A stretch of 64,000 nt of DNA, taken from contig NZ_FPJO01000030.1 in NCBI RefSeq assembly GCF_900119365.1, forward strand, positions 22,961 through 86,960. The letters run 5' to 3'. The position numbers were made by a program, and so were the translations under genes. Positions 36,983-43,965 of this stretch are shown here, piece by piece; positions within the stretch are counted from its first letter, which is position 1, and each line of letters starts with the position of its first letter. The stretch is from Streptomyces atratus (GTDB taxonomy: Bacteria; Actinomycetota; Actinomycetes; Streptomycetales; Streptomycetaceae). The notes beneath the pieces were generated by a model. It saw only the letters and a program-made list of their open reading frames with translations. It searched no databases and had not been told where the DNA came from.

Positions 36983-38206
36983 TCAGCGGGACGTGTCGAA
37001 GACCTCGTCACGGGTGGTGGCGAGGGCGCTCTCCAGCGCGCCGCGCAGTACGGGGCGGTGCTTCACGTCCCCGGCGATCAGCCGGGGCCGGGAGGCCGCC
37101 AGCTCGGTGAGCTCGGCCTCCACCCGGCAGCGCAGCGGCTCGCCGCCGGCCGCGATGACCTCGCCGGACAGCACGACGACCTCCGGGTCGAGCACGGCGG
37201 TCAGGGAGGCGAGACCGGTCGCGAGTCCGGTGGCGAACAGATCGAGGAGCCGGGGGTACGGGCCGTCCTCACCCGCCTGGGCGGCCTCGGCGGCGCGGGC
37301 GAGCAGCCGGGCCGCGACCTCGTGATGGGTGCCGGGCGCGCGGATCAGCTCGTCGTCGATGCCGAGCTCCCGGCCCAGCCGGGACAGCACCTGTGCACCC
37401 GCCAGTTCCTGGAAGCCGCCCGCGTTCACCTTGGTCACCTGACGGACCAGCGGGGCACCCGGCACCGGCAGGAAACCCACCTCGCCCGCGCCGCCGGTGA
37501 AGCCGCGGTGCAGCCGTCCGTTTATGACGAGGGCGGCACCGAGCCCCTCCTCGTTCCACAGCAGGACGAAGTCCTCGTACCCCCGCGCCGCGCCCAGCCG
37601 CTGCTCGGCCACCGCGACCAGGTTCACATCGTTCTCGTACTCCACCGGCATCGGCAGAAAGGCGGCCAGCTCCTCCAGCAGCGTGGGGGAGTGCCAGCCC
37701 GGCAGGTGCGAGGCGTACCGCAGCCGCCCGGTACCGGGGTCGAAGGCGCCCGGGGTGCCGATGACGACCCGGTGCACATCGCAACGGGTGAGCCCGGCGT
37801 CCTTCACCGCCCCGTCCAGCGCCTGAGCCACCTGCCGCACCACACTCTCGGCGCGCCGCCCGGGCGTGCGCAGCTCGAACTCCCCGACCGTCTCCCCGGT
37901 CACATCGGCGACGGCCGCGACGATCCGGCGGGCGTTCACATCCAGCCCCGCGACATGCGCGGCCCGCGCGTTCACCCCGTACAACTGCGCGTTGGGCCCC
38001 GGCCGCCCGGCCACGGTCCCGGTGGCGACGACCAGCCCGGCCGCCTCCAGCCGCGCCAGCAACTGCGAGGCGGTGGGCTTGGAGAGCCCGGTCAGTTTCC
38101 CGATCCTGGTCCGCGAGAGGGGACCGTGCTCCAGCAGCAGATCGAGGGCGGCCCGGTCGTTCATGGCCCGCAGAACGCGGGGCGTACCCGGTGTGGTTCC
38201 GGCCAT
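36983..38206 (-). CDS. csnR: CsnR, ROK-family repressor of chitosan use
   Basis: The protein has 407 residues from an ATG. The N-terminal winged helix contains RIGKLTGLSKPTASQLLARL (residues 36-55), followed by a ROK sugar-sensing fold (VAGLDVNARRIVAAVADVTG, EYENDVNLVAVAEQ, NEEGLGAALVINGRL). The CxCGxxGCxE zinc site of ROK kinases is missing (GEVGFLPVPGAPLVRQ occupies the region), so it should be a regulator only. In Streptomyces, CsnR represses chitosanase genes and its own operon until glucosamine oligomers appear. A perfect palindrome 23 bases upstream of the start supports autoregulation. Confidence 0.94.
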   Translation of the reverse strand: MAGTTPGTPRVLRAMNDRAALDLLLEHGPLSRTRIGKLTGLSKPTASQLLARLEAAGLVVATGTVAGRPGPNAQLYGVNARAAHVAGLDVNARRIVAAVADVTGETVGEFELRTPGRRAESVVRQVAQALDGAVKDAGLTRCDVHRVVIGTPGAFDPGTGRLRYASHLPGWHSPTLLEELAAFLPMPVEYENDVNLVAVAEQRLGAARGYEDFVLLWNEEGLGAALVINGRLHRGFTGGAGEVGFLPVPGAPLVRQVTKVNAGGFQELAGAQVLSRLGRELGIDDELIRAPGTHHEVAARLLARAAEAAQAGEDGPYPRLLDLFATGLATGLASLTAVLDPEVVVLSGEVIAAGGEPLRCRVEAELTELAASRPRLIAGDVKHRPVLRGALESALATTRDEVFDTSR

Positions 38207-38228
38207 GAGTGTTGCACCTGCCCTCTGT

Positions 38229-38243
38229 TAGGAAAGTTTCCTA
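38229..38243. promoter_or_regulatory. Probable CsnR operator
   Basis: TAGGAAA-G-TTTCCTA is a perfect 15-bp inverted repeat centred on 38236, 23 bases before the csnR start. It fits the AGGAAA/TTTCCT palindrome that I recall as the CsnR box near chitosanase genes. Its position near the expected promoter suits repression of the whole csnR-K operon. Confidence 0.8.
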
Positions 38244-38358
38244 TTCGGTGAGAGGACGGTATGCGCGCGTCACCTGGCCGTCAATGGGAAGCGCCGGGGT
38301 GGCAACCAAAGCGTTACCTGGAATACTTCCGGAATACCCGGGTCCATGGTGACGCATG

Positions 38359-38389
38359 CCCAACCGGGTCGTCGGTGAACCGGGTTGGG
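38359..38389 (-). terminator. Hairpin terminator after the MscS gene
   Basis: An 11-bp perfect stem (CCCAACCGGGT and its complement) closes a 9-base loop 26 bases past the MscS stop and before the csn operator. Confidence 0.7.
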
Positions 38390-38414
38390 GCCGCATCGGC
38401 CCGCCCGGCGAGTG

Positions 38415-39479
38415 CTACTTCGAGATGTTCGGCGGGGCGATCGGGGCCGTGGCCAGGGACTGGGGGGAGGTGGCCGAGGCGTAGGCCGAGGGGGCGGCGA
38501 CGCCGGCCGCCGGGTCGGCGCCGGAGGGCTCGTCCGCCTGGGCCGGGACACCGCCGACGATGCGGATGCCCGCCTCGTCGAAGGCACGCTTGATCCGCCA
38601 GCGCAGTTCGCGCTCCACGCCCAGTGCCTTGCCCGGCATCGTCTTCGCGCTCAGCCGGACCGTCATCGAGTCCAGGAGCACCGCGTCCAGGCCCAGGATC
38701 TCCACCGGGCCCCACAGGCGCTCGTTCCAGGGGTCCTCCTTGGCCATCGCCGTGGCGGTCTCGGTGATCACCGCACGTACCTTGTCGAGGTCCTCCGTCG
38801 GGCGCACCATCACATCGACGCCGGCCGTCGACCAGCCCTGGCTGAGGTTGCCGATCCGCTTCACCTCGCCGTTGCGGACGTACCAGATCTCGCCCTCGGC
38901 GCCGCGCAGCTTGGTGACCCGCAGACCGACCTCGATGACCTCGCCGGAGGCGACGCCCGCGTCGACGGTGTCACCGACGCCGTACTGGTCCTCCAGGATC
39001 ATGAAGACACCGGAGAGGAAGTCGGTGACCAGGTTGCGCGCACCGAAACCGAGCGCCACACCGGCCACCCCGGCGGAGGCCAGCAGCGGGGCCAGGTTGA
39101 TCTGGAACGCGCCCAGGATCATCAGGGCGGCCGTGCCGAGGATCAGGAACGACGCGACCGAGCGGAGTACCGAACCGATCGCCTCCGAGCGCTGACGGCG
39201 GCGTTCCGCGTTGACCAGCAGCCCGCCGAGCGCGGTGCCCTCCACCGCCTGGGCGCTGCGGTTCATCCGTTCTATGAGCTTGGTGAGAGCGCGCCGGATC
39301 GCGATCCGCAACACGATCGCGATCGCCGCGATGAGGATGATGCGCAGACCGGTGTTCAGCCAGGTGGACCAGTTCTCCTCCACCCAGCCCGCGGCGTCGC
39401 CGGCCTGCTTGGCGGCTTCGTCCAACGAGCTGCCGGGCTCGGGTGACGGGGCTGCGGCCAACAGGGCGGACAGGGACAC
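38415..39479 (-). CDS. Small-conductance mechanosensitive channel (MscS family)
   Basis: The protein has 354 residues. The GTG (VSLSALLAAAPS) is chosen for the GGAGG 8 bases upstream; the longer frame has no site. After an outer N-terminus come membrane segments TGLRIILIAAIAIVLRIAI and SVASFLILGTAALMILGAF, then the pore-lining TM3 with the Ala/Gly pattern LLASAGVAGVALGFGARNLV. The beta domain follows (FLSGVFMILEDQYGVGDTVDAG, EVIEVGLRVTKLRG), then a Pro/Ala-rich cytoplasmic tail. It should open on hypo-osmotic stress and release solutes. A terminator separates it from csnR. Confidence 0.95.
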   Translation of the reverse strand: MSLSALLAAAPSPEPGSSLDEAAKQAGDAAGWVEENWSTWLNTGLRIILIAAIAIVLRIAIRRALTKLIERMNRSAQAVEGTALGGLLVNAERRRQRSEAIGSVLRSVASFLILGTAALMILGAFQINLAPLLASAGVAGVALGFGARNLVTDFLSGVFMILEDQYGVGDTVDAGVASGEVIEVGLRVTKLRGAEGEIWYVRNGEVKRIGNLSQGWSTAGVDVMVRPTEDLDKVRAVITETATAMAKEDPWNERLWGPVEILGLDAVLLDSMTVRLSAKTMPGKALGVERELRWRIKRAFDEAGIRIVGGVPAQADEPSGADPAAGVAAPSAYASATSPQSLATAPIAPPNISK

Positions 39480-39800
39480 GGTGGGACCTCCAGATGGGCG
39501 ACGGCCGTCCGACCACATTAACGGGGCATCGGGAATGCTCCGTTGCCCCGACAGAGTGGCGATAAACGCACCAATCGGGGGATACCGAGGGCGGTGAGCG
39601 GCGGCGGGACGGCACCGGCGGCGGTCTCCTGTGGCCGATCGCACACCCGGCGGGGCCGCCCGGCACCCCGTGGCCCGGGCAAAAATCCTTCCGGCCCGTT
39701 ACCCGCACGTGGTGGCGCTTCCACCAGGCAGGAGTAGAGACTGAGATCGGATCGTCCCGGCGCGAGCCACGCGCCGCCGGCGTACAAGGAGGCATCCACC
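39480..39800. other. Divergent intergenic region between MscS and HNH genes
   Basis: This 321-base region should carry both promoters. The MscS ribosome binding site (GGAGG on the minus strand) and the HNH site AAGGAGG about 8 bases before 39801 are visible. A small hairpin TGGTGG-N4-5-CCACCA lies at 39710-39726. No operator palindrome or small gene was recognised. Confidence 0.5.
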
Positions 39801-40337
39801 GTGCCGCATGTCCTGGTTCTCAACGCGTCGTACGAGCCACTCGGCGTCGTACCGCTCCGCCGCGCGCTCGTCCTCGTCCTCGAAAACAAGGCCATCTGCC
39901 TAGAGGAGTCCGGCGCCTTCATGCACAGTGCCACCCGGGCCGTCCCGGCCCCCAGCGTCGTCCGCCTGAAGCGGTTCGTACGGGTTCCCTACCGGGGGCC
40001 CGTACCGTTGACCCGCAGGGCGCTGTTCGCCCGGGACGGGGGCCGCTGCATGTACTGCGGCGCCACCGCGACCAGCGTCGACCACGTGATTCCGCGCAGC
40101 CGCGGCGGACAACACGTCTGGGACAACGTGGTGGCGGCCTGCCGCCGCTGCAACCACTTCAAGGCGGACCGGCACCTGCCGGAGCTCGGCTGGCGGCTGC
40201 ACCAGCAGCCGGCCCCGCCGACGGGGCTCGCCTGGCGGATCATCGGCACGGGACACCGCGACCCGCGCTGGCTGCCGTACTTGCAACCGTTCGGCGCGGA
40301 CGACGCCATGGCCCGGATCGACGGCATTTCAGCCTGA
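39801..40337 (+). CDS. HNH endonuclease domain protein
   Basis: The protein has 178 residues from a GTG with AAGGAGG at proper spacing. The N-terminal half (MPHVLVLNASYEPLGVVPLRR) is typical of a widespread actinobacterial HNH protein. The nuclease core is intact: CMYCG and CRRCN zinc ligands, DHVIPRSRGG with the catalytic His, and the WDNVVAACRRC helix. It ends soon after a Pro-rich stretch. It probably nicks or cleaves DNA, but no methylase, phage terminase or mobile-element gene is near, so it may be a housekeeping nuclease rather than a defence enzyme. Confidence 0.93.
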   Translation: MPHVLVLNASYEPLGVVPLRRALVLVLENKAICLEESGAFMHSATRAVPAPSVVRLKRFVRVPYRGPVPLTRRALFARDGGRCMYCGATATSVDHVIPRSRGGQHVWDNVVAACRRCNHFKADRHLPELGWRLHQQPAPPTGLAWRIIGTGHRDPRWLPYLQPFGADDAMARIDGISA

Positions 40338-40339
40338 GG

Positions 40340-40382
40340 GATCCGGGCCTTCGTCGTCCCCGGGTCGGAAGGGGGCCGGATC
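40340..40382. terminator. Imperfect inverted repeat between convergent genes
   Basis: GATCCGG at 40340-40346 pairs with CCGGATC at 40376-40382, with a few more pairs inside after a bulge. It fills the gap between the convergent HNH and glycosidase genes and could serve both as a weak terminator. Confidence 0.4.
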
Positions 40383-40383
40383 G

Positions 40384-43300
40384 CTACTCCGCCGCGGCGA
40401 CGGCGTATGCCTCCACCGACCAGAGCGAATAGCCGAACTCGGTGCCCCGGGCATCGCCCTGGACCCTGAGGTAGCGGGCGTCCTTCGCATCCATCCGGAC
40501 CGACTCGCGCCCGCCCCTGCCGTCCCGGACGGTGGCCGCCGTGCGCCAGCTGCGGCCGTCCGAGGAGACCTGGACGCGGTAGCGGGTGGCGTACGCGTCC
40601 TGCCAGTGCAGCACCACCCGGCCTATCCGGGCGGCCTGCGGCAGTTGTGCCTGCCACCAGGCTCCGTCCTCGGCCGGTGAGGACCAGCGGGTCTCCGGGT
40701 CGCCGTCGGAGGCGGCCGCCGCCGGGAAGTCCGGGGTCTCGTCGCCGGACGAGGACGCGGTGGCGGTGCGCAGCAGATCGGGGCCCGCGGTGCGCGGGAA
40801 CGCCCGGACGGTGAGCGTGCTGCGTTCGTCGCCGAAGCTGAACGGCACCTCGTACTCCCCGGCCGGGGTGCCCGCCGGGACCGTGATCTCCACGGGCACG
40901 TCGGTGCGGGAGCCGCGCGGCACCCGCGTCTGCTTCGGGACCTCCACCCTGATGCCCTTGGGCGCCTTCGCGGTGAGCGCGCCGCGCACCTCGGCGGGGC
41001 GCCGGGCGGCGAGGCGCGCCTCGACCCGCTGCGGCTCGCCGCCGATCTCGGCGTCCGTCTCACCGCGCGCCAGATCGAGCCGGGCCGCGGGCTCGTCCCC
41101 GAACCAGGGCACGAGTGCGTGCACCCGCGGCGCCGGCAGCGGGGCGCTCCCGGTGGAGCCGCCTCCCGGGGCCATCGGCGCCACCGTGCGGGAGACGACC
41201 GGGGGCATCGCCGGGACGCCCGTGGGCCAGCTGATCCGGATCGCGTCGGCCCGCAGCCCCTTCGCCGCCGTCTGCGTCCAGCCGCTCGCCGACAGCGCGC
41301 CCAGGCGGCGCCAGCCCTCGCCGGGCACATGGGCCTCCAGCGCCGCGCCGTCCACCGTGCCGCCGCCGGGCAGGGTCATCGCCGTCACGGTCTCCACCGG
41401 GCGGGCCCGGTTCAGCCGGACCGTGTAGCTGCCCGGAGCCTTCGTGACCGTACCGGCGTCGCGGTCCGCGCCCGTCCAGGCGTCCGCCTCCCGGCGCACC
41501 CGGTCCAGGAACGGGCCCAGCACCCCCTTGCCGACCGTCGCGCCGTCCGCCTTGGCGGCCTTGCGCACCGGTTCCAGGGCCAGCGACGCCTTCCACGCGG
41601 CGTCGCCGTCGCCGCGCGCCTGTGCCTGGAGCAGATCGACGGCCAGTTCGCCCGCCCTGCCGTACCGGGACAACTGCTCCGTCCACGGCCGCACTTCGTC
41701 GCCCAGGCGCCCGTCCGCCAGGCCCTTCAGCCGTTGCGGGGCCTCCCGCATCACGGTGAACGCCTCCCGCAGCCTGCGTGCCGCGTCGGCCCGCTCCGTG
41801 GCGTCGTGCCCCGCGCGGGACTTCCAGAACGCGGCCAGCAGCGGCCGCAGATACGCGGACTCGTCGCCGCCCAGCACGGACGTCGCACTGTTCCCGGCCA
41901 GCGCCCGCAGCGCGTCCCTGGTGCGCGCGTCACCGCCCGCCAGGTCGTCGATCGCCGCCTGCCAGGACTCCTGGGGCCGGTAACCCCTCGGGTTCCAGGC
42001 GAAGTCGGCGGCGGTGAACAGCGGAATGCGGGACGCGGACGGCTGCTCCATCGCATTGGCGAGCAGCGCTGCGGACCCGATGGCCACCGCGGGGTCCCGG
42101 CCGGTGTACGGGCCGAGGAATATCCGGTCCTGCGCGTAGTCGTTGACCGGGTAGTTGTCCATCGTGACCAGCGGATGCCCGAACGCGGCGCGGGCACCGG
42201 CCAGCTCCCCGCCGGTGATGGTCCTCGGCACGACCCCGACGCCGGTCCAGGCGATCTGGACCCGGTCGTCCAGTTCCTCGGCGAGCGCCTTGCGGTAGTC
42301 GGTGGACCCGTCCTGGTAGAACTCCGTCGGCATCACCGACAGCGGCTGCGAACCCGGATACCGGTCCGCGAGATGGCGCGCCACCTCGCCGGCCACCCGC
42401 GCCTGCGCCCTGGCCGCCGCCCGCGGGCCGCTGCCGAAGGTGTCGGCGTCGCTGTCGCAGTGCCATTCGCTGTAGCTGACGTCCTGGAACTGGAGCTGGA
42501 AGGCCCGCACACCCAGCGCCCACATCGCGTCGAGCTTCTTCGTCAGCGCCTTCACGTCGCCGGCCGAGGACATGCACATGGCCTGGCCGGGGGCGACGGC
42601 CCAGCCGAGCGTCACATGCTCGGCGCGGGCCCGCTCGGCCAGCGCCCGGAAGCCGGCCCGCCGGCCGGCCGGGTACGGTTCGCGCCAACGGGCCTGGCGG
42701 TACGGATCGTCACCCGCCGCGTACAGGTACCTGTTCTGCTTGGTGCGCCCCATGAAGCCGATCTGGGCCAGCCGCTCCTCACGGGTCCACGGCTGCCCGT
42801 AGAAGCCCTCGGTCATGCCGCGTACGGCGGTGCCCGGCCAGTCCCTGACGGTGACCCCGGCGACGCTCCCGTCCCGGATCAGCTGACGCAGTGTCTGCAC
42901 GCCGTGGAAGAGGCCGTCCTCGCCGAGTCCGTCCACGGCGACGGTGTCCCGGCCCGCGACCCGGCCGACCGCGATCCGGTAGCCCCCGGAGGGCAGGTCG
43001 CCGCGCGCGGGGGCGTGCAGGGTGCGCAGCGCGTCCCGGGCGCCGTCGCCGCCGAGCCTGATGACCGGGCCGCGGCCGGGCAGCGCCTCGTGGACGGTCC
43101 GCACGCCCGCGTCCCGCAGCACCTGCCGGAGCGCGTCGACCGCGTACGGATCGGCGTGGGCGCCGGCGACGAGGGTGGCCTCGGCGGAGAGCGGTACGGA
43201 TGCCCCGGCGGCCTCGATGGACTGCGGCCGGGGCCATACGGCGGGCAATGCGGCGTCGTCAGCGCGGTCGGGGTTGGTGACGGCGGTGGAGCCGGGCGCC

Positions 43301-43398
43301 GAAGGGGCCGCGACGGCGGCCGGGGTGCCCGTGGAGAGCAGCCCGCCGAGCACGGCGACCGCGATGGCCGTTGCCTGCGTTCCGCGCCTGAGCCGCAT
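40384..43398 (-). CDS. Secreted GH84-type glycosidase with C-terminal CBM32
   Basis: The protein has 1004 residues from the ATG giving MRLRRGTQAT; a signal peptide ends near AVAAPS. An N-terminal GH20b-like domain (AVWPRPQSIEAAGASV) precedes the GH84 barrel: GMTEGFYGQPWT, NRYLYAAGDDPYRQ, WREPYPAG, GWAVAPGQAM, PTEFYQDG, WTGVGVVPR, NYPVNDY and FTAADFAWNP. The catalytic pair normally DD is Gln305-Asp306 here (FQDVSY). A linker with an NEW3-like strand region and a C-terminal F5/8-type CBM32 (about 870-1000) follow. GH84 enzymes remove terminal N-acetylglucosamine from glycans. It should be extracellular. Confidence 0.93.
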   Translation of the reverse strand: MRLRRGTQATAIAVAVLGGLLSTGTPAAVAAPSAPGSTAVTNPDRADDAALPAVWPRPQSIEAAGASVPLSAEATLVAGAHADPYAVDALRQVLRDAGVRTVHEALPGRGPVIRLGGDGARDALRTLHAPARGDLPSGGYRIAVGRVAGRDTVAVDGLGEDGLFHGVQTLRQLIRDGSVAGVTVRDWPGTAVRGMTEGFYGQPWTREERLAQIGFMGRTKQNRYLYAAGDDPYRQARWREPYPAGRRAGFRALAERARAEHVTLGWAVAPGQAMCMSSAGDVKALTKKLDAMWALGVRAFQLQFQDVSYSEWHCDSDADTFGSGPRAAARAQARVAGEVARHLADRYPGSQPLSVMPTEFYQDGSTDYRKALAEELDDRVQIAWTGVGVVPRTITGGELAGARAAFGHPLVTMDNYPVNDYAQDRIFLGPYTGRDPAVAIGSAALLANAMEQPSASRIPLFTAADFAWNPRGYRPQESWQAAIDDLAGGDARTRDALRALAGNSATSVLGGDESAYLRPLLAAFWKSRAGHDATERADAARRLREAFTVMREAPQRLKGLADGRLGDEVRPWTEQLSRYGRAGELAVDLLQAQARGDGDAAWKASLALEPVRKAAKADGATVGKGVLGPFLDRVRREADAWTGADRDAGTVTKAPGSYTVRLNRARPVETVTAMTLPGGGTVDGAALEAHVPGEGWRRLGALSASGWTQTAAKGLRADAIRISWPTGVPAMPPVVSRTVAPMAPGGGSTGSAPLPAPRVHALVPWFGDEPAARLDLARGETDAEIGGEPQRVEARLAARRPAEVRGALTAKAPKGIRVEVPKQTRVPRGSRTDVPVEITVPAGTPAGEYEVPFSFGDERSTLTVRAFPRTAGPDLLRTATASSSGDETPDFPAAAASDGDPETRWSSPAEDGAWWQAQLPQAARIGRVVLHWQDAYATRYRVQVSSDGRSWRTAATVRDGRGGRESVRMDAKDARYLRVQGDARGTEFGYSLWSVEAYAVAAAE

Positions 43399-43707
43399 CG
43401 CTCGTCTCCCTCGTTCCCGCCGGTGGGCTCCGAGCCCACCACCCGCGCGCGAGGGTGTCAATGCGCGTGGGTGGTGTGCCGGAAATGCCCGATGCCGCCG
43501 GTGGGCGGGGGATGGTGGGCAAGGGCCGTCGACGCCAAAGATGACGCCGGATGGCCGAAAACAGCGGACAACTTACGGAGAACGGACCCGAGGGGAACGG
43601 AATGTGACCCAGGGCACGTTGAATTCGTTGTGATGACGCCTACGCCAGTGGTCGAGTCCGCCGGGTAGGCCTGCTGTGTCCTGTTTCCCCACGGCCAGGA
43701 GGCCGCC
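43399..43707. other. Divergent intergenic region between GH84 and the malQ operon
   Basis: This 309-base region lies upstream of both units. The site CAGGAGG lies a few bases before 43708. A possible -35 TTGAAT at 43619 has only a poor -10 (TACGCC) 16 bases on, so no promoter is called. No large palindrome was found. Confidence 0.45.
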
Positions 43708-43965
43708 ATGCCCGCTGTCGCGAAGCGTCCGCTCTCCGCCCTCCCCGGACAGGTACCCGGTCCCGCCGCCCCGCCGGCTCCCGCGAGCGGCGGCCCGCTG
43801 ACCAGCGAGCCGCCGCTCGCCGATGCGATACCCCTCACCAGCGAGCCGCCGCTCGCCGACGCCACCCCCCTGACCAGCGAACCCCCGCTCGCCGTCAACG
43901 CCCCGCTGATCAGCGAGCCGGCCATGTCCGGCGCCGCGTGGGGCACGGAGTTCCCAGGAGTCTGA
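43708..43965 (+). CDS. Small Pro-rich protein with 12-residue repeats, upstream of malQ
   Basis: The protein has 85 residues from an ATG with AGGAGG at proper spacing. Third-position GC is as strong as in neighbouring genes, supporting real coding. After a basic start (MPAVAKRPLSALPGQV) come four 12-residue units: PLTSEPPLADAI, PLTSEPPLADAT, PLTSEPPLAVNA and PLISEPAMSGAA. The end is WGTEFPGV. No signal peptide or membrane segment is present, so it should be cytoplasmic and largely disordered. The stop codon abuts the malQ ATG directly, so the two are translated together. The function is unknown; a MalQ partner or translational regulator is possible. Confidence 0.75.
   Translation: MPAVAKRPLSALPGQVPGPAAPPAPASGGPLTSEPPLADAIPLTSEPPLADATPLTSEPPLAVNAPLISEPAMSGAAWGTEFPGV
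43795..43938 (+). repeat. Four 36-bp coding repeats in the small gene before malQ
   Basis: Four in-frame units share the core ACCAGCGAGCCGCCGCTC with silent differences. The first two are nearly identical and the fourth is divergent, and synonymous changes between units suggest the peptide is under selection. Confidence 0.8.

Noticed and set aside
39801..40337. HNH gene as part of a phage or restriction system
   Set aside because: There is no methylase, integrase, terminase or composition change nearby, and the protein type is widespread in actinobacterial cores.
43795..43938. Regular 36-bp repeats that resemble a CRISPR array
   Set aside because: Units are directly adjacent without spacers, in frame, and encode a peptide repeat; no cas genes are present.
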